Assembly (NCBI GenBank): GCA_003451785.1
Contig: DMJL01000020.1
Coordinates: 1 to 10,071, forward strand
DNA length: 10,071 bases
From: Bacteroidales bacterium
GTDB taxonomy: Bacteria; Bacteroidota; Bacteroidia; Bacteroidales; UBA7960
Direction of reading: 5' to 3'
The position numbers and the translations under genes are program-made. The notes below the pieces were generated by a model. The model saw only the letters and a list, made by a program, of their open reading frames with translations, searched no databases and was not told where the DNA came from. Shown here in pieces: positions 1-7,343 of the stretch (position 1 is the first letter of the stretch; each line of letters begins with the position of its first letter).

Positions 1-474
1 AAAGATGAAGGAATGCCGAAAAAGCTATTTTTTTCAAGATGGCTCAGCGTGATTCTAAGAAGCAGTTGTAACGGTGTGGGGAAAAACTTGTCGTGAAGCA
101 TAATTGGAAAATTTCGGCAAGGTACGCAATATTTTCATTTTGGATACAGACTAATTGAATATATAAAAAACTTACGCTCCATAATAAAAAAATGAGATTC
201 ATTCGCAGGGACTTAAAGAATGATTTTTGTGGTTTCGACAGTCTAAAATCACCGCAAATTCAAATTCCATATATTTTTCTTTCATTCTAAAAAGTCTGAA
301 ACTTGGAAGGGCAAGAATCCTACAGTGGGATGCATTTTGCCCGTGGGCAATCTTATATGTTGTTCCCATATAGCCGGCTGTTTTTTGAGACAGCCAAACA
401 TGTCGTTAGGAACTGTTTCATAGCAAAAAAGCCAATTTTATGATTTTCAAAATTTAATTTTGCAGCTTTGTTAA
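1..474. other. Gene-free AT-rich region upstream of rplS
   Basis: No frame on either strand gives a recognisable protein here. One plus-strand frame is open from the window edge to a TGA at 94-96 (31 codons); it could be the tail of a gene starting outside the window, but the residues suggest no family. The rest is AT-rich with stops in all frames and contains a group of small inverted repeats at 309-395, described separately. A minus-strand reading frame that enters from the rplS gene is judged antisense shadow. Confidence 0.6.
309..395. repeat. Cluster of short inverted repeats (possible structured RNA or operator DNA)
   Basis: Four dyads sit close together. GGGCAA (309-314) can pair with TTGCCC (337-342). 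The same TTGCCC is half of the near-palindrome TTGCCCGTGGGCAA (337-350), so the two pairings exclude each other. TATATG (354-359) pairs with CATATA (367-372) around a 7-base loop, and GGCTGT (376-381) pairs with ACAGCC (390-395) around an 8-base loop. None is followed by a T-tract on either strand, so they are not obvious terminators. They lie about 100 bases upstream of the putative rplS -7 element, so under that promoter assignment they would be outside the rplS transcript. Function is unknown; chance pairing in AT-rich DNA is possible for the individual stems. Confidence 0.4.
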
Positions 475-501
475 TTGAATTAAAATTATTCACTACATTT
501 G
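475..501 (+). promoter_or_regulatory. Putative Bacteroidota-type promoter of rplS
   Basis: TACATTTG at 494-501 is an exact match to the Bacteroidota -7 consensus TAnnTTTG. A TTG at 475-477 lies 16 bases upstream and another at 468-470 lies 23 bases upstream; either could act as the -33 element, neither at the most typical distance. Transcription would begin near 505-510, giving a leader of roughly 35-40 bases before the rplS ATG. Confidence 0.55.
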
Positions 502-544
502 CACTCCTTTTGAGAATACAAGAACCACATAATATTTTGTACCA

Positions 545-901
545 ATGAACCAGATGGAAATAATCAACTTTGTGCAAAACACATTGATTGAGAAGAAAGA
601 ATGGCCCGCATTTAAAGCCGGTGATACTGTAACCGTTCATTATAAAATCAAAGAAGGCAGCAAGGAGCGTATCCAGCAGTTTCAAGGCGTTGTTATTCAG
701 CGCAAAGGAGCCGGTGCAACAGCTACTTTTACTGTTAGAAAAATCTCCGGCAATGTTGGCGTTGAAAGGATTTTTCCCATCAACTCACCATTTATTGACA
801 ATGTAGAGCTTAACCGCAGAGGTATGGTAAGACGCGCCAGAATATTCTTCTTGAGAGCATTGCGCGGCAAAAAAGCCAGAATCAAGGAAAGAAGAAAATA
901 A
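545..901 (+). CDS. rplS: 50S ribosomal protein L19
   Basis: Encodes the 118-residue large-subunit protein L19, which sits at the 30S-50S interface. Length and sequence are those of the family: the central KAGDTVTVHYKIKEG stretch, the FQGVVIQRKG strand, the GVERIFPINSP segment and the basic C-terminus with RRARIFFLRALRGKKARIKE. The ATG at 545 is preceded by A-rich sequence without a Shine-Dalgarno motif, as is usual in Bacteroidota. A second ATG at 554 (residue 4) would also give a normal L19, so the exact start is slightly uncertain. The gene seems to be transcribed alone: its own promoter lies just upstream and an intrinsic terminator just downstream, so it is not in the rpsP-rimM-trmD-rplS arrangement common in Proteobacteria. 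Confidence 0.98.
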   Translation: MNQMEIINFVQNTLIEKKEWPAFKAGDTVTVHYKIKEGSKERIQQFQGVVIQRKGAGATATFTVRKISGNVGVERIFPINSPFIDNVELNRRGMVRRARIFFLRALRGKKARIKERRK

Positions 902-931
902 TTTCTTCCTATTCAAAGCATTTAGTTTCGG

Positions 932-959
932 AGAGCCTCTTTCAAGGCTCTTTTTTTTT
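932..959 (+). terminator. Rho-independent terminator of rplS
   Basis: AGAGCCT (932-938) and AGGCTCT (945-951) form a 7-bp stem around a 6-base loop, followed by an unbroken run of nine T (951-959, the first T also closing the stem). It lies 31 bases after the rplS stop codon. Confidence 0.92.
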
Positions 960-1504
960 GCTTTCAAATCCCGTGAAAATATTTAGCCTTCTTGTTATGA
1001 AACGAACATGTTTGCAATAAACACAAACACCATTGAAAATAGTAAACATGGAGTTCCATCCGGCCATAAACCTTAAAATTATTTATGGATGAAACTTCCA
1101 TCTACTTGAAATTCTTTGACTGCTCGACCAATCTTGATGGAATGTTTAAGAGTTACGAAACCCCTGCCCCGATACAAGAACATAATTTTCGTGGCAATGG
1201 AATAAAAATCCACACATTGTTTAATTTCGCTACCTGTTTGTTACGGTGTAGTTGAGTTGCAGTAATTATCTAAATCTCACATATTAGATTGCCCAATGTA
1301 TTGAAGGCATGCGTTGTGATAACAAATCAAACTTTTAAAAATTGTAGCGATCATTCGTTGCGTTATGCCAGTGGGAAAAACAACCTAAGAAGTGCGCTAC
1401 ATGTTGTGGTTAACAAAAAATTTGCACGGATTATGCATTTTATACAAACCGGCACAAAATCTTAATTGGCAATTTTATCAGATCTTTTTATAAATAATTT
1501 ACAG
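960..1504. other. Gene-free intergenic region between rplS and ftcD
   Basis: About 540 bases with no supported gene. The longest ATG-initiated frame noticed is 1085-1255 on the plus strand (56 residues), which matches nothing I recognise. One inverted repeat, CCATAAA (1064-1070) with TTTATGG (1082-1088), is visible. No TAnnTTTG element with a properly placed TTG was found, so the ftcD promoter is not assigned. The region is long for an otherwise compact window and could be a leader, an unrecognised small RNA or a decayed gene. Confidence 0.5.
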
Positions 1505-3193
1505 ATGAAAAAACTTATCGAATGTGTTCCAAATTTTAGCGAAGGTAGGGATATGGGTATCATTGACCGCATAACGCAAGAGATTGAGGGCGTTGATGGC
1601 GTGAAGTTGTTGGATGTGGATCCGGGCAAAGCTACCAACCGGACGGTTGTAACCTTTGTTGGCACTCCCGATGAAGTATTAGAGGCTGCTTTCAGGGCTG
1701 TAAAAAAAGCATCGGAGCTTATAGATATGTCGAAGCACAAGGGCGAGCATCCCCGCATGGGTGCTACCGATGTTTGCCCATTGATACCTGTTGCCAATAT
1801 TACGATGGAAGAAGTTGCTCAATATGCCCGGAAATTGGCAGAACGCATTGGCACTGAGTTGGGCATTCCGATTTACTGCTACGAAGAGGCAGCCTTCGAA
1901 CCCAAGCGGCGCAATCTTGCCAATTGCAGGAGCGGAGAATATGAGGGCCTTCCGGAAAAGCTTACTAAGCCCGAATGGAAACCCGACTTTGGACCAGCAG
2001 CATTTAACGCCCGTACCGGTGCTACGGCAGTTGGCGCACGCGACTTCCTTATTGCCTACAACATTAATCTCAATACAACTTCCACCCGCCGTGCAAACTC
2101 CATCGCTTTTGATGTGCGCGAAAAAGGTAGAGTAAAAAGGGAGGGCGACCCCATTACCGGAAAGATTGTAAAAGACGAAAATGGAGACCCTGTATACATT
2201 CCAGGCTCGCTCAAATCGGTAAAAGCTATTGGTTGGTTTATTGAAGAATACGGAGTGGCGCAAATTTCCATGAATCTGACCAACATAAGCGTAACACCTG
2301 TGCATATAGCATTCGACGAGGTTTGCCGCAAGGCCGATGAGCGTGGCATAAGGGTTACCGGTTCGGAATTGGTAGGACTTGTACCGAAGAAAGCTCTTAT
2401 AGATGCAGGAAAATATTTCCTTGCCAAGCAGCAACGAAGCACAGGAGTTTCGGAGCAGGAGCTTATAAAAATAGCTGTAAAATCGCTGGGTCTCGATGAG
2501 TTAAAGCCTTTCGATCCCAAAGAAAAGATTATTGAATACCTGATTGAAGATCAACAAGGGCGCAAGTTGATAGATATGAATCTTCAGGCATTTGCAGATG
2601 AGACAGCCAGTGAGTCGCCCGCTCCCGGTGGCGGATCGGTTGCAGCCTATGTGGGTGCTTTGGGCATTTCTCTTGCTACAATGGTTGCCAACCTTTCGTC
2701 GCACAAGAGGGGATGGGACAACCGATGGGATGAATTCGGTGGATGGGCAGAAAAGGGTCAACGACTAAAAGATGAATTAATCTTTTTGGTGGATGAAGAC
2801 ACCAAGGCCTTTAACCTGATTATGGAGGCTTTTGGATTGCCCAAAGGCAATGATAAAGAGGCTACAATGCGCAAAGAGGCCATACAGGCAGCTACAAAAA
2901 ATGCTATCGAAATACCTTTCAAGGTGATGGAAGCAGCTTTCAAATCAATGGAAATCATTGATGCAATGGTAGAAGAAGGAAATCCGGCTTCGGTAACCGA
3001 TGCTGGCGTAGGTGCGCTATGTGCCCGTACAGCAGTAATGGGTGCATACTTGAATGTGAAAGTAAACAGCAACGATTTGCACGACAGGGATTTTGTAAAC
3101 CAAATTCTTATGAAGGGCGTAGCTTTAGTAGAGGCAGCAAAGCAAAAGGAAAAAGAAATATTGGAGAAAGTAGAAGCCAAGCTCAATAAGTAA
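1505..3193 (+). CDS. ftcD: Bifunctional glutamate formimidoyltransferase / formimidoyltetrahydrofolate cyclodeaminase
   Basis: Cytosolic enzyme of histidine degradation and one-carbon metabolism. The transferase half moves the formimino group from N-formimino-L-glutamate to tetrahydrofolate; the cyclodeaminase half turns the product into 5,10-methenyl-tetrahydrofolate and ammonia. The 562-residue protein has both halves, close to the about 540 residues of the animal enzyme. Residues 1 to about 300 are the transferase: ECVPNFSEGR at 6-15, GEHPRMGA at 80-87 with His82 at the position of the catalytic histidine of mammalian FTCD, and RTGATAVGARDFL near 170. Residues from about 355 to the end are the all-helical cyclodeaminase, with PAPGGGSVAA from 372 and NPASVTDAGVGALCARTA from 493. 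The reading frame extends upstream to a TTG at 1466, but the family N-terminus (MKKLIECVPNFSEG) fixes the start at ATG 1505. No other histidine-utilisation gene is in view. The next gene begins 95 bases later on the same strand. Confidence 0.95.
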   Translation: MKKLIECVPNFSEGRDMGIIDRITQEIEGVDGVKLLDVDPGKATNRTVVTFVGTPDEVLEAAFRAVKKASELIDMSKHKGEHPRMGATDVCPLIPVANITMEEVAQYARKLAERIGTELGIPIYCYEEAAFEPKRRNLANCRSGEYEGLPEKLTKPEWKPDFGPAAFNARTGATAVGARDFLIAYNINLNTTSTRRANSIAFDVREKGRVKREGDPITGKIVKDENGDPVYIPGSLKSVKAIGWFIEEYGVAQISMNLTNISVTPVHIAFDEVCRKADERGIRVTGSELVGLVPKKALIDAGKYFLAKQQRSTGVSEQELIKIAVKSLGLDELKPFDPKEKIIEYLIEDQQGRKLIDMNLQAFADETASESPAPGGGSVAAYVGALGISLATMVANLSSHKRGWDNRWDEFGGWAEKGQRLKDELIFLVDEDTKAFNLIMEAFGLPKGNDKEATMRKEAIQAATKNAIEIPFKVMEAAFKSMEIIDAMVEEGNPASVTDAGVGALCARTAVMGAYLNVKVNSNDLHDRDFVNQILMKGVALVEAAKQKEKEILEKVEAKLNK

Positions 3194-3288
3194 ATCTTTG
3201 GGATGATTAAATAATAAAATTGGCAAATAATCGTGCTCAATTTGGATAACAATTTGCAGCGATTGCTCCGCAGTAAAATAGCTGAATA

Positions 3289-4392
3289 ATGGAAGATGTC
3301 AAAAGTGAAACCATACTTTCGGGCATTTACAAGCCTACTTTTTTGGTGGATACTGCCAAAGCATCCGTAAATATTTCCCGGATGGTTTCGCGCGCTAACA
3401 TGGCTGATGCTGTGCTTCGCCCACATTTCAAAACTCACCAATTGCACCGAGTGGGAGAGTTGTTTAAAACTTTTGGGGTTCAACGCATAGCAGTATCCTC
3501 GGTTTCAATGGCCGAATATTTTGCAGATGGGGGCTGGAGCGATATAATGATTGCATTTCCGGTGAATATCAGAGAGATAGATAGGATAAATGCATTGGCA
3601 AAAAGGGTTACTCTGGGCATTTTGGTATCTGCAGAGGGAGTATCACCCCAATTGGCGGCCAAGTTGCAGAGTAGCGTACGAATGTACATCGAGGTGGATG
3701 TGGGTGCAAATCGCACAGGCTTTTTACCCGATGCCGTTGAGCAAATTGCCAAAGCAATTGCGCAAGCCGAGAAAAATCCATGGATTAAGTTTTCAGGATT
3801 TGTTGCCCATGCAGGTCATACCTATCAAACCCCAAATACCCAACAAGTAAGCGAAATTCACAGGCAAGGTATGAATAGTCTGAACAGGCTTAAAGAACAA
3901 TTCCAAAGGCAACACCCTGAAATTGTTGTTTCTTGGGGCGACACACCTTCGTGCACCTTGGCAGATGATTTCTTTGGAGCCGAAGAGTTGCGTCCGGGCA
4001 ATTTTGTGTATTTCGATGTTATGCAATGGCAGTTAGGCGCATGTGCAATGGAGGATATTGCAGTGGCTGTGGCTACACCGGTTGTAGCTGTGTATCCTAA
4101 GCGCAATGATTTAGTGGTTTATGGTGGCGCGGTGCATCTGTCGAAAGAGTCTGTTTTGTGCAATAAGGGTCGTCCACATTTTGGAATGATGGTGCTACTT
4201 AACGAAAACGGAAGTTGGGAATTACCTTCTTCACCATGCTTTGTGAGAAGAATTACCCAAGAACATGGGGTGATTGCTTTGCCCAATGATTTTGCGAACC
4301 GCTTTTCGGTGGGCGACTTGGTGGGAATTCTACCCGTGCATTCTTGCCTTGCTGCCGACTTACTTCGTAATTATACAGTTTTTTTGCATTAA
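3289..4392 (+). CDS. Fold-type III PLP enzyme, D-threonine aldolase / D-serine dehydratase family
   Basis: A 367-residue pyridoxal-phosphate enzyme of the alanine-racemase fold, the family that includes D-threonine aldolase (D-threonine to glycine and acetaldehyde) and eukaryotic-type D-serine dehydratase (D-serine to pyruvate and ammonia). RPHFKTHQ at 44-51 carries the expected PLP lysine, Lys48. VDVGANRTG, VAHAGHTY, SWGDTPSC and ELRPGNFVYFD are the barrel segments that surround PLP. Near the C-terminus PVHSC at 349-353 gives His351 and Cys353, an H-x-C pair at the metal site. In the characterised enzymes I recall, D-serine dehydratases bind zinc through His and Cys, while D-threonine aldolases use His and Asp, so the motif leans towards a dehydratase-like site; substrate is not proven. 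Full length; ATG 3289 gives the usual short N-terminal extension before PTFLVD. It follows ftcD by 95 bases and may share its transcript. Both genes would feed amino-acid catabolism. Confidence 0.88.
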   Translation: MEDVKSETILSGIYKPTFLVDTAKASVNISRMVSRANMADAVLRPHFKTHQLHRVGELFKTFGVQRIAVSSVSMAEYFADGGWSDIMIAFPVNIREIDRINALAKRVTLGILVSAEGVSPQLAAKLQSSVRMYIEVDVGANRTGFLPDAVEQIAKAIAQAEKNPWIKFSGFVAHAGHTYQTPNTQQVSEIHRQGMNSLNRLKEQFQRQHPEIVVSWGDTPSCTLADDFFGAEELRPGNFVYFDVMQWQLGACAMEDIAVAVATPVVAVYPKRNDLVVYGGAVHLSKESVLCNKGRPHFGMMVLLNENGSWELPSSPCFVRRITQEHGVIALPNDFANRFSVGDLVGILPVHSCLAADLLRNYTVFLH

Positions 4393-4448
4393 TTTTAGCC
4401 CTTGTAATGGCGTTGGCATACCGAATAGATTTAAAAAGCATTTGCCTT

Positions 4449-4456
4449 TAAATTTG
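4449..4456 (+). promoter_or_regulatory. Possible -7 promoter element for the acyl-CoA synthetase gene
   Basis: TAAATTTG matches the Bacteroidota TAnnTTTG consensus and lies 55 bases before the ATG at 4512, giving a plausible leader of about 45-50 bases. No TTG is present at the expected -33 distance (the nearest upstream, 4413-4415, is too far), so this is a weak call; the sequence is AT-rich and could match by chance. Confidence 0.3.
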
Positions 4457-4511
4457 CATATTTATAACTGATTTTTATAAAAAAACTTTGTTTCAACCCA
4501 AAAACTAATCT

Positions 4512-6437
4512 ATGGAAATCTACAATCTTCCCCAACTTTTTGAAAGCATGGTGAGCAGCAATGGCGACAATGTGCTGCTTTGGGAAAAAAAGGGCAAACA
4601 ATACCAAGGAACTACCTACAAGGAGGCAAAAGAGAGAATAATCCGTCTTGCATCAGGTTTTTTGAGCATGGGGCTTACAAAGGGGGACCGTGTTGCATTG
4701 ATTTCTGAAGGGCGCAACGATTGGGTCGTGAGCGAGTTGGCTTTGTTGTACATCGGAGCTATCAGTGTGCCACTATCAGTAAAATTAGATGAACCCGGCG
4801 ATTTGATTTTTCGAATCAATCACTCAGGTTGCAAAGGCATCATCGTTTCAGGAAATCACCACAAGAAGGTTTTCAACATATTGGATAAGCTTGCAACTGT
4901 GGAGTTTGTTTTGCTACTAGACAATCCCGAAAAATTGCCCGAAGCACTTGGCAACAAAAAGGTGGTGGTAATTGACCAATTGCTTGCAGAAGGCGAAGCT
5001 CTGCTATTGGCAGACGGAAGGCATCTTGAGAAAATAACCCAAAGCATTGGACCAAACGATTACGCAAATATTTGCTACACATCGGGCACCACTGCCGATC
5101 CCAAGGGCATTATTCTTACCCACCGCAACTACCTCAGCAATGTAGAACAGGGTTGCTCTCTAATCGAGATACCTTCGTATTACACTTCGCTGCATATTCT
5201 TCCGTGGGATCATAGCTTTGCGCACACAGTGGGCATTTATGCATTAATAAAAAAAGGAGCAAGTTTGGCATCGGTGCAAGTAGGCAAATCCCTAAACGAA
5301 ACCCTGCGCAACATTCCCATAAACATCAAGGAGGTGCGCCCGCATTTTTTGTTGAGCGTTCCGGCACTTGCGAAGAATTTTAGAAAAAACATTGAAAAAG
5401 GCGTGCGCGACAAAGGAGCTATTGCATGGGGCTTGTTCAACTTGGGTTTGAAAGTTGCATACGCCTACAACCGAGAAGGCCACAACAAAGGCACCGGTTG
5501 GCGAGTGATACTCAAGCCATTGTACAAACTTTTTGATAAGATTCTTTTCAGTAAGATTCAGAATAATTTTGGTGGTCGTCTGAAATATTTTGTGGGCGGG
5601 GGCGCGCTGCTCGACATTGATCTGCAAAGATTCTATTATGCCATTGGTATTCCCATGTATCAAGGCTATGGACTTACAGAGGCCTCGCCCATCATTTCGT
5701 CGAACACGCCCGATTTTCACAAAATGGGTTCTTCGGGAAAGATTGTACCCAATCTCGATTTGAAAATCTGCAATGAAGCGGGTGTGGAGCTTCCTGTGGG
5801 GCAACAAGGAGAAATAGTTGTAAGAGGGGAGAATGTAATGGCCGGATATTGGGCCAACGAAACCGCTACCAAAGAAACCCTCCGCAATGGTTGGCTGCAT
5901 ACCGGCGATTTGGGATATGTGGATAGCGACGGCTACCTCTATGTATTGGGCAGGAGCAAGAGTTTGCTCATAGGTAGCGATGGCGAAAAATATAGCCCCG
6001 AAGGAATCGAAGAGTACATGGTAGAGAAAATTCCGTTTATTGACCAAATGATGCTCTACAACAACCAAAATCCCTATACGGTAGGCTTGGTGGTGATAAA
6101 CAAACCCAGACTAAAAGATTTTCTGGAGAAAAGCAAACTCACACCAAATACCGAAGATGGACAAGTAGCTGCATTGAAAAAGATACGGCAGGAGTTAGAT
6201 CGCTTCTTGCCCGGTGGCGATCAGGCCGGAGTATTCCCAACTCGTTGGCTTCCTGCTGCTGTAGCAATCCTCGATGAGCCATTCTCAGAGCAAAACAAAC
6301 TGATGAACAGCACCATGAAGATTGTACGCCCTGCCATTGTGAAGCATTATCAAGAGTTGCTTAACCACCTCTACACCCCCGATGGCAAGGAGATTATGAA
6401 CAATAGAAATAAGGAAGTCATCGCCAGATTAAGCTAA
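4512..6437 (+). CDS. Long-chain fatty acid-CoA ligase (AMP-dependent acyl-CoA synthetase)
   Basis: A 641-residue ANL-superfamily adenylating enzyme that activates a fatty acid as acyl-AMP and then forms acyl-CoA, usually at the inner membrane face, for beta-oxidation or lipid synthesis. Motifs in order: the phosphate-binding loop YTSGTTADPKG at 189-199 (the usual GxPKG appears as ADPKG); LPWDHSF at 230-236; GYGLTEASP at 385-393; GWLHTGDLG from 460 with Asp466, the ribose-binding aspartate; the hinge GRSKSLLIGSDGEKYSP from 480; and NSTMKIVRP near the C-terminus with Lys603 as the likely catalytic lysine. The size and the TMKIVRP tail fit the eukaryotic-like long-chain group (COG1022) better than E. 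coli-type FadD, so no symbol is given. The ATG at 4512 has an A-rich leader and starts before the conserved domain. A strong terminator follows 21 bases after the stop codon. Acyl chain preference cannot be read from the sequence. Confidence 0.93.
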   Translation: MEIYNLPQLFESMVSSNGDNVLLWEKKGKQYQGTTYKEAKERIIRLASGFLSMGLTKGDRVALISEGRNDWVVSELALLYIGAISVPLSVKLDEPGDLIFRINHSGCKGIIVSGNHHKKVFNILDKLATVEFVLLLDNPEKLPEALGNKKVVVIDQLLAEGEALLLADGRHLEKITQSIGPNDYANICYTSGTTADPKGIILTHRNYLSNVEQGCSLIEIPSYYTSLHILPWDHSFAHTVGIYALIKKGASLASVQVGKSLNETLRNIPINIKEVRPHFLLSVPALAKNFRKNIEKGVRDKGAIAWGLFNLGLKVAYAYNREGHNKGTGWRVILKPLYKLFDKILFSKIQNNFGGRLKYFVGGGALLDIDLQRFYYAIGIPMYQGYGLTEASPIISSNTPDFHKMGSSGKIVPNLDLKICNEAGVELPVGQQGEIVVRGENVMAGYWANETATKETLRNGWLHTGDLGYVDSDGYLYVLGRSKSLLIGSDGEKYSPEGIEEYMVEKIPFIDQMMLYNNQNPYTVGLVVINKPRLKDFLEKSKLTPNTEDGQVAALKKIRQELDRFLPGGDQAGVFPTRWLPAAVAILDEPFSEQNKLMNSTMKIVRPAIVKHYQELLNHLYTPDGKEIMNNRNKEVIARLS

Positions 6438-6458
6438 GATCCTAACAGTTTGTAGTGT

Positions 6459-6502
6459 CCGGCTGTTGAGAAAGGGATAAAAAGTCAGCAGCCGGTTTTT
6501 TT
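6459..6502 (+). terminator. Rho-independent terminator after the acyl-CoA synthetase gene
   Basis: CCGGCTGTTGA (6459-6469) pairs with TCAGCAGCCGG (6485-6495) over 11 positions with one T-G wobble, around a 15-base loop, followed by seven T (6496-6502). It marks the end of the transcription unit that contains the acyl-CoA synthetase gene. Confidence 0.92.
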
Positions 6503-6524
6503 ATGTGCGAAACATTATGCCTAC

Positions 6525-6609
6525 AATTGCTCGAATATTGAATTGCTAAAAAATTGATTATTCGAAAAACGGATGAAGTCTAATTGCGCAATTTATTTGG
6601 TCTAATTGC
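6525..6609. promoter_or_regulatory. AATTGC motif cluster with a 12-bp palindrome upstream of mnmD
   Basis: The hexamer AATTGC occurs at 6525-6530, 6541-6546, 6582-6587 and 6604-6609. The third copy forms one half of a perfect 12-bp palindrome, AATTGCGCAATT (6582-6593). The last two copies lie within a 10-base direct repeat, GTCTAATTGC (6578-6587 and 6600-6609), 22 bp apart, about two helical turns. TCGAATA (6531-6537) and TATTCGA (6559-6565) form a further inverted repeat. The set ends 21 bases before the mnmD ATG, a reasonable position for an operator or promoter-proximal binding site, but no regulator is known and the DNA is AT-rich. Confidence 0.4.
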
Positions 6610-6630
6610 AGTTTTTTCAAACCCAACCCC

Positions 6631-7323
6631 ATGCCCGAGAATTTTCAACCCGAAAGAAGATTGATTATTACCGAAGATGGCTCGCACACCTTTGCCTTGG
6701 AAGGTGTAAAAGAGCATTATCACTCCACTTATGGAGCTATGCAGGAAAGTCGCCATGTTTTCATTGAGAATGGATTCAATATAATGCTTTCAACTAATGA
6801 AACCATAAGGATTTTGGAGGTGGGTTTTGGAACAGGGCTTAATGCCTTGCTCACTTATTTGGAAGCACTTAAAACAGGGGCAACCGTGGTGTATCACGCT
6901 ATAGAGCCTTACCCGTTGAAGCCCGAAGAATACAAAGCATTGAACTATCCTAAGTTGATAGGGGATGCAGAAGCAGAGAAATTCTTTTTGCAACTTCACG
7001 AATCGCCCTACAATAAAGAGGTGGCAATTGCGCCACAGTTTTTGCTGAGGAAATATCCAGTTACTCTTAATGAAGCAAAATGGCCATCAAAACATTTCGA
7101 TTTGGTGTATTACGATGCTTTTGGACCAGAAGTACATCCCGAATTGTGGGAGTTAACAGCATTTAAGAAAGTATTTGCAGCACTGCGCTTAGGCGGCGTT
7201 CTTACCACCTATTGCTCCAAAGGCGGGGTAAGGAGGGGTTTGAAATCTGCAGGCTTTTATGTTTCGAAAATGCCGGGTCCCCAAGGAAAAAGAGAAATTA
7301 CCCATGCAAAAAAACTCAGTTAA
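6631..7323 (+). CDS. mnmD: tRNA 5-(aminomethyl)-2-thiouridine-34 methyltransferase MnmD (stand-alone)
   Basis: A 230-residue SAM-dependent methyltransferase that makes the last methylation of wobble uridine 34 (nm5s2U to mnm5s2U) in tRNAs, downstream of MnmE/MnmG. EVGFGTGLNAL at 63-73 is the SAM-binding motif I. YYDAFGPEVHPELWE from 160, with Asp162, is the family's DAFxP active-site segment. TYCSKGGVRRGLKSAGF from 193 and PGPQGKREI at 215-223 complete the MnmC1/DUF752 signature; most relatives have a D or other residue at the second glycine of KGG. It ends where the methyltransferase domain ends, so the FAD-oxidase half of E. coli MnmC is absent, as in other bacteria with free-standing MnmD. 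That predicts the aminomethyl intermediate is made directly by MnmEG using ammonium. ATG 6631 follows AACCCAACCCC, with no Shine-Dalgarno. The NUDIX gene starts 20 bases after its stop, suggesting one transcript. Confidence 0.93.
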   Translation: MPENFQPERRLIITEDGSHTFALEGVKEHYHSTYGAMQESRHVFIENGFNIMLSTNETIRILEVGFGTGLNALLTYLEALKTGATVVYHAIEPYPLKPEEYKALNYPKLIGDAEAEKFFLQLHESPYNKEVAIAPQFLLRKYPVTLNEAKWPSKHFDLVYYDAFGPEVHPELWELTAFKKVFAALRLGGVLTTYCSKGGVRRGLKSAGFYVSKMPGPQGKREITHAKKLS

Positions 7324-7343
7324 CCACCCATTATTTATTGGAA

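Noticed and set aside
353..685. 110-residue minus-strand reading frame upstream of and into rplS
   Set aside because: Half of it is antisense to rplS, the residues resemble no family, and it would be transcribed against a clear promoter.
1085..1255. 56-residue plus-strand ORF in the rplS-ftcD gap
   Set aside because: No recognisable family, no initiation signal and a length easily reached by chance; kept only as a note in the gene-free region.
1466..1504. Upstream TTG start for ftcD adding 13 residues
   Set aside because: The FTCD family begins at MKK-LIECVPNFSEG, which matches the ATG at 1505; the extension is AT-rich leader sequence.
1679..2434. 251-residue minus-strand frame inside ftcD
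   Set aside because: Entirely antisense to a well-supported enzyme gene; Cys/Phe/Ser-rich composition typical of a shadow frame.
2758..3483. 241-residue minus-strand frame over the ftcD end and the PLP enzyme start
   Set aside because: Antisense to two solid genes and with no recognisable motif.
5292..6068. 258-residue minus-strand frame inside the acyl-CoA synthetase gene
   Set aside because: Antisense to conserved motifs of the synthetase and without family features.
7212..7343. N-terminal extension of the NUDIX gene inside mnmD
   Set aside because: It overlaps the conserved mnmD C-terminus in another frame, and the NUDIX fold begins after ATG 7344.
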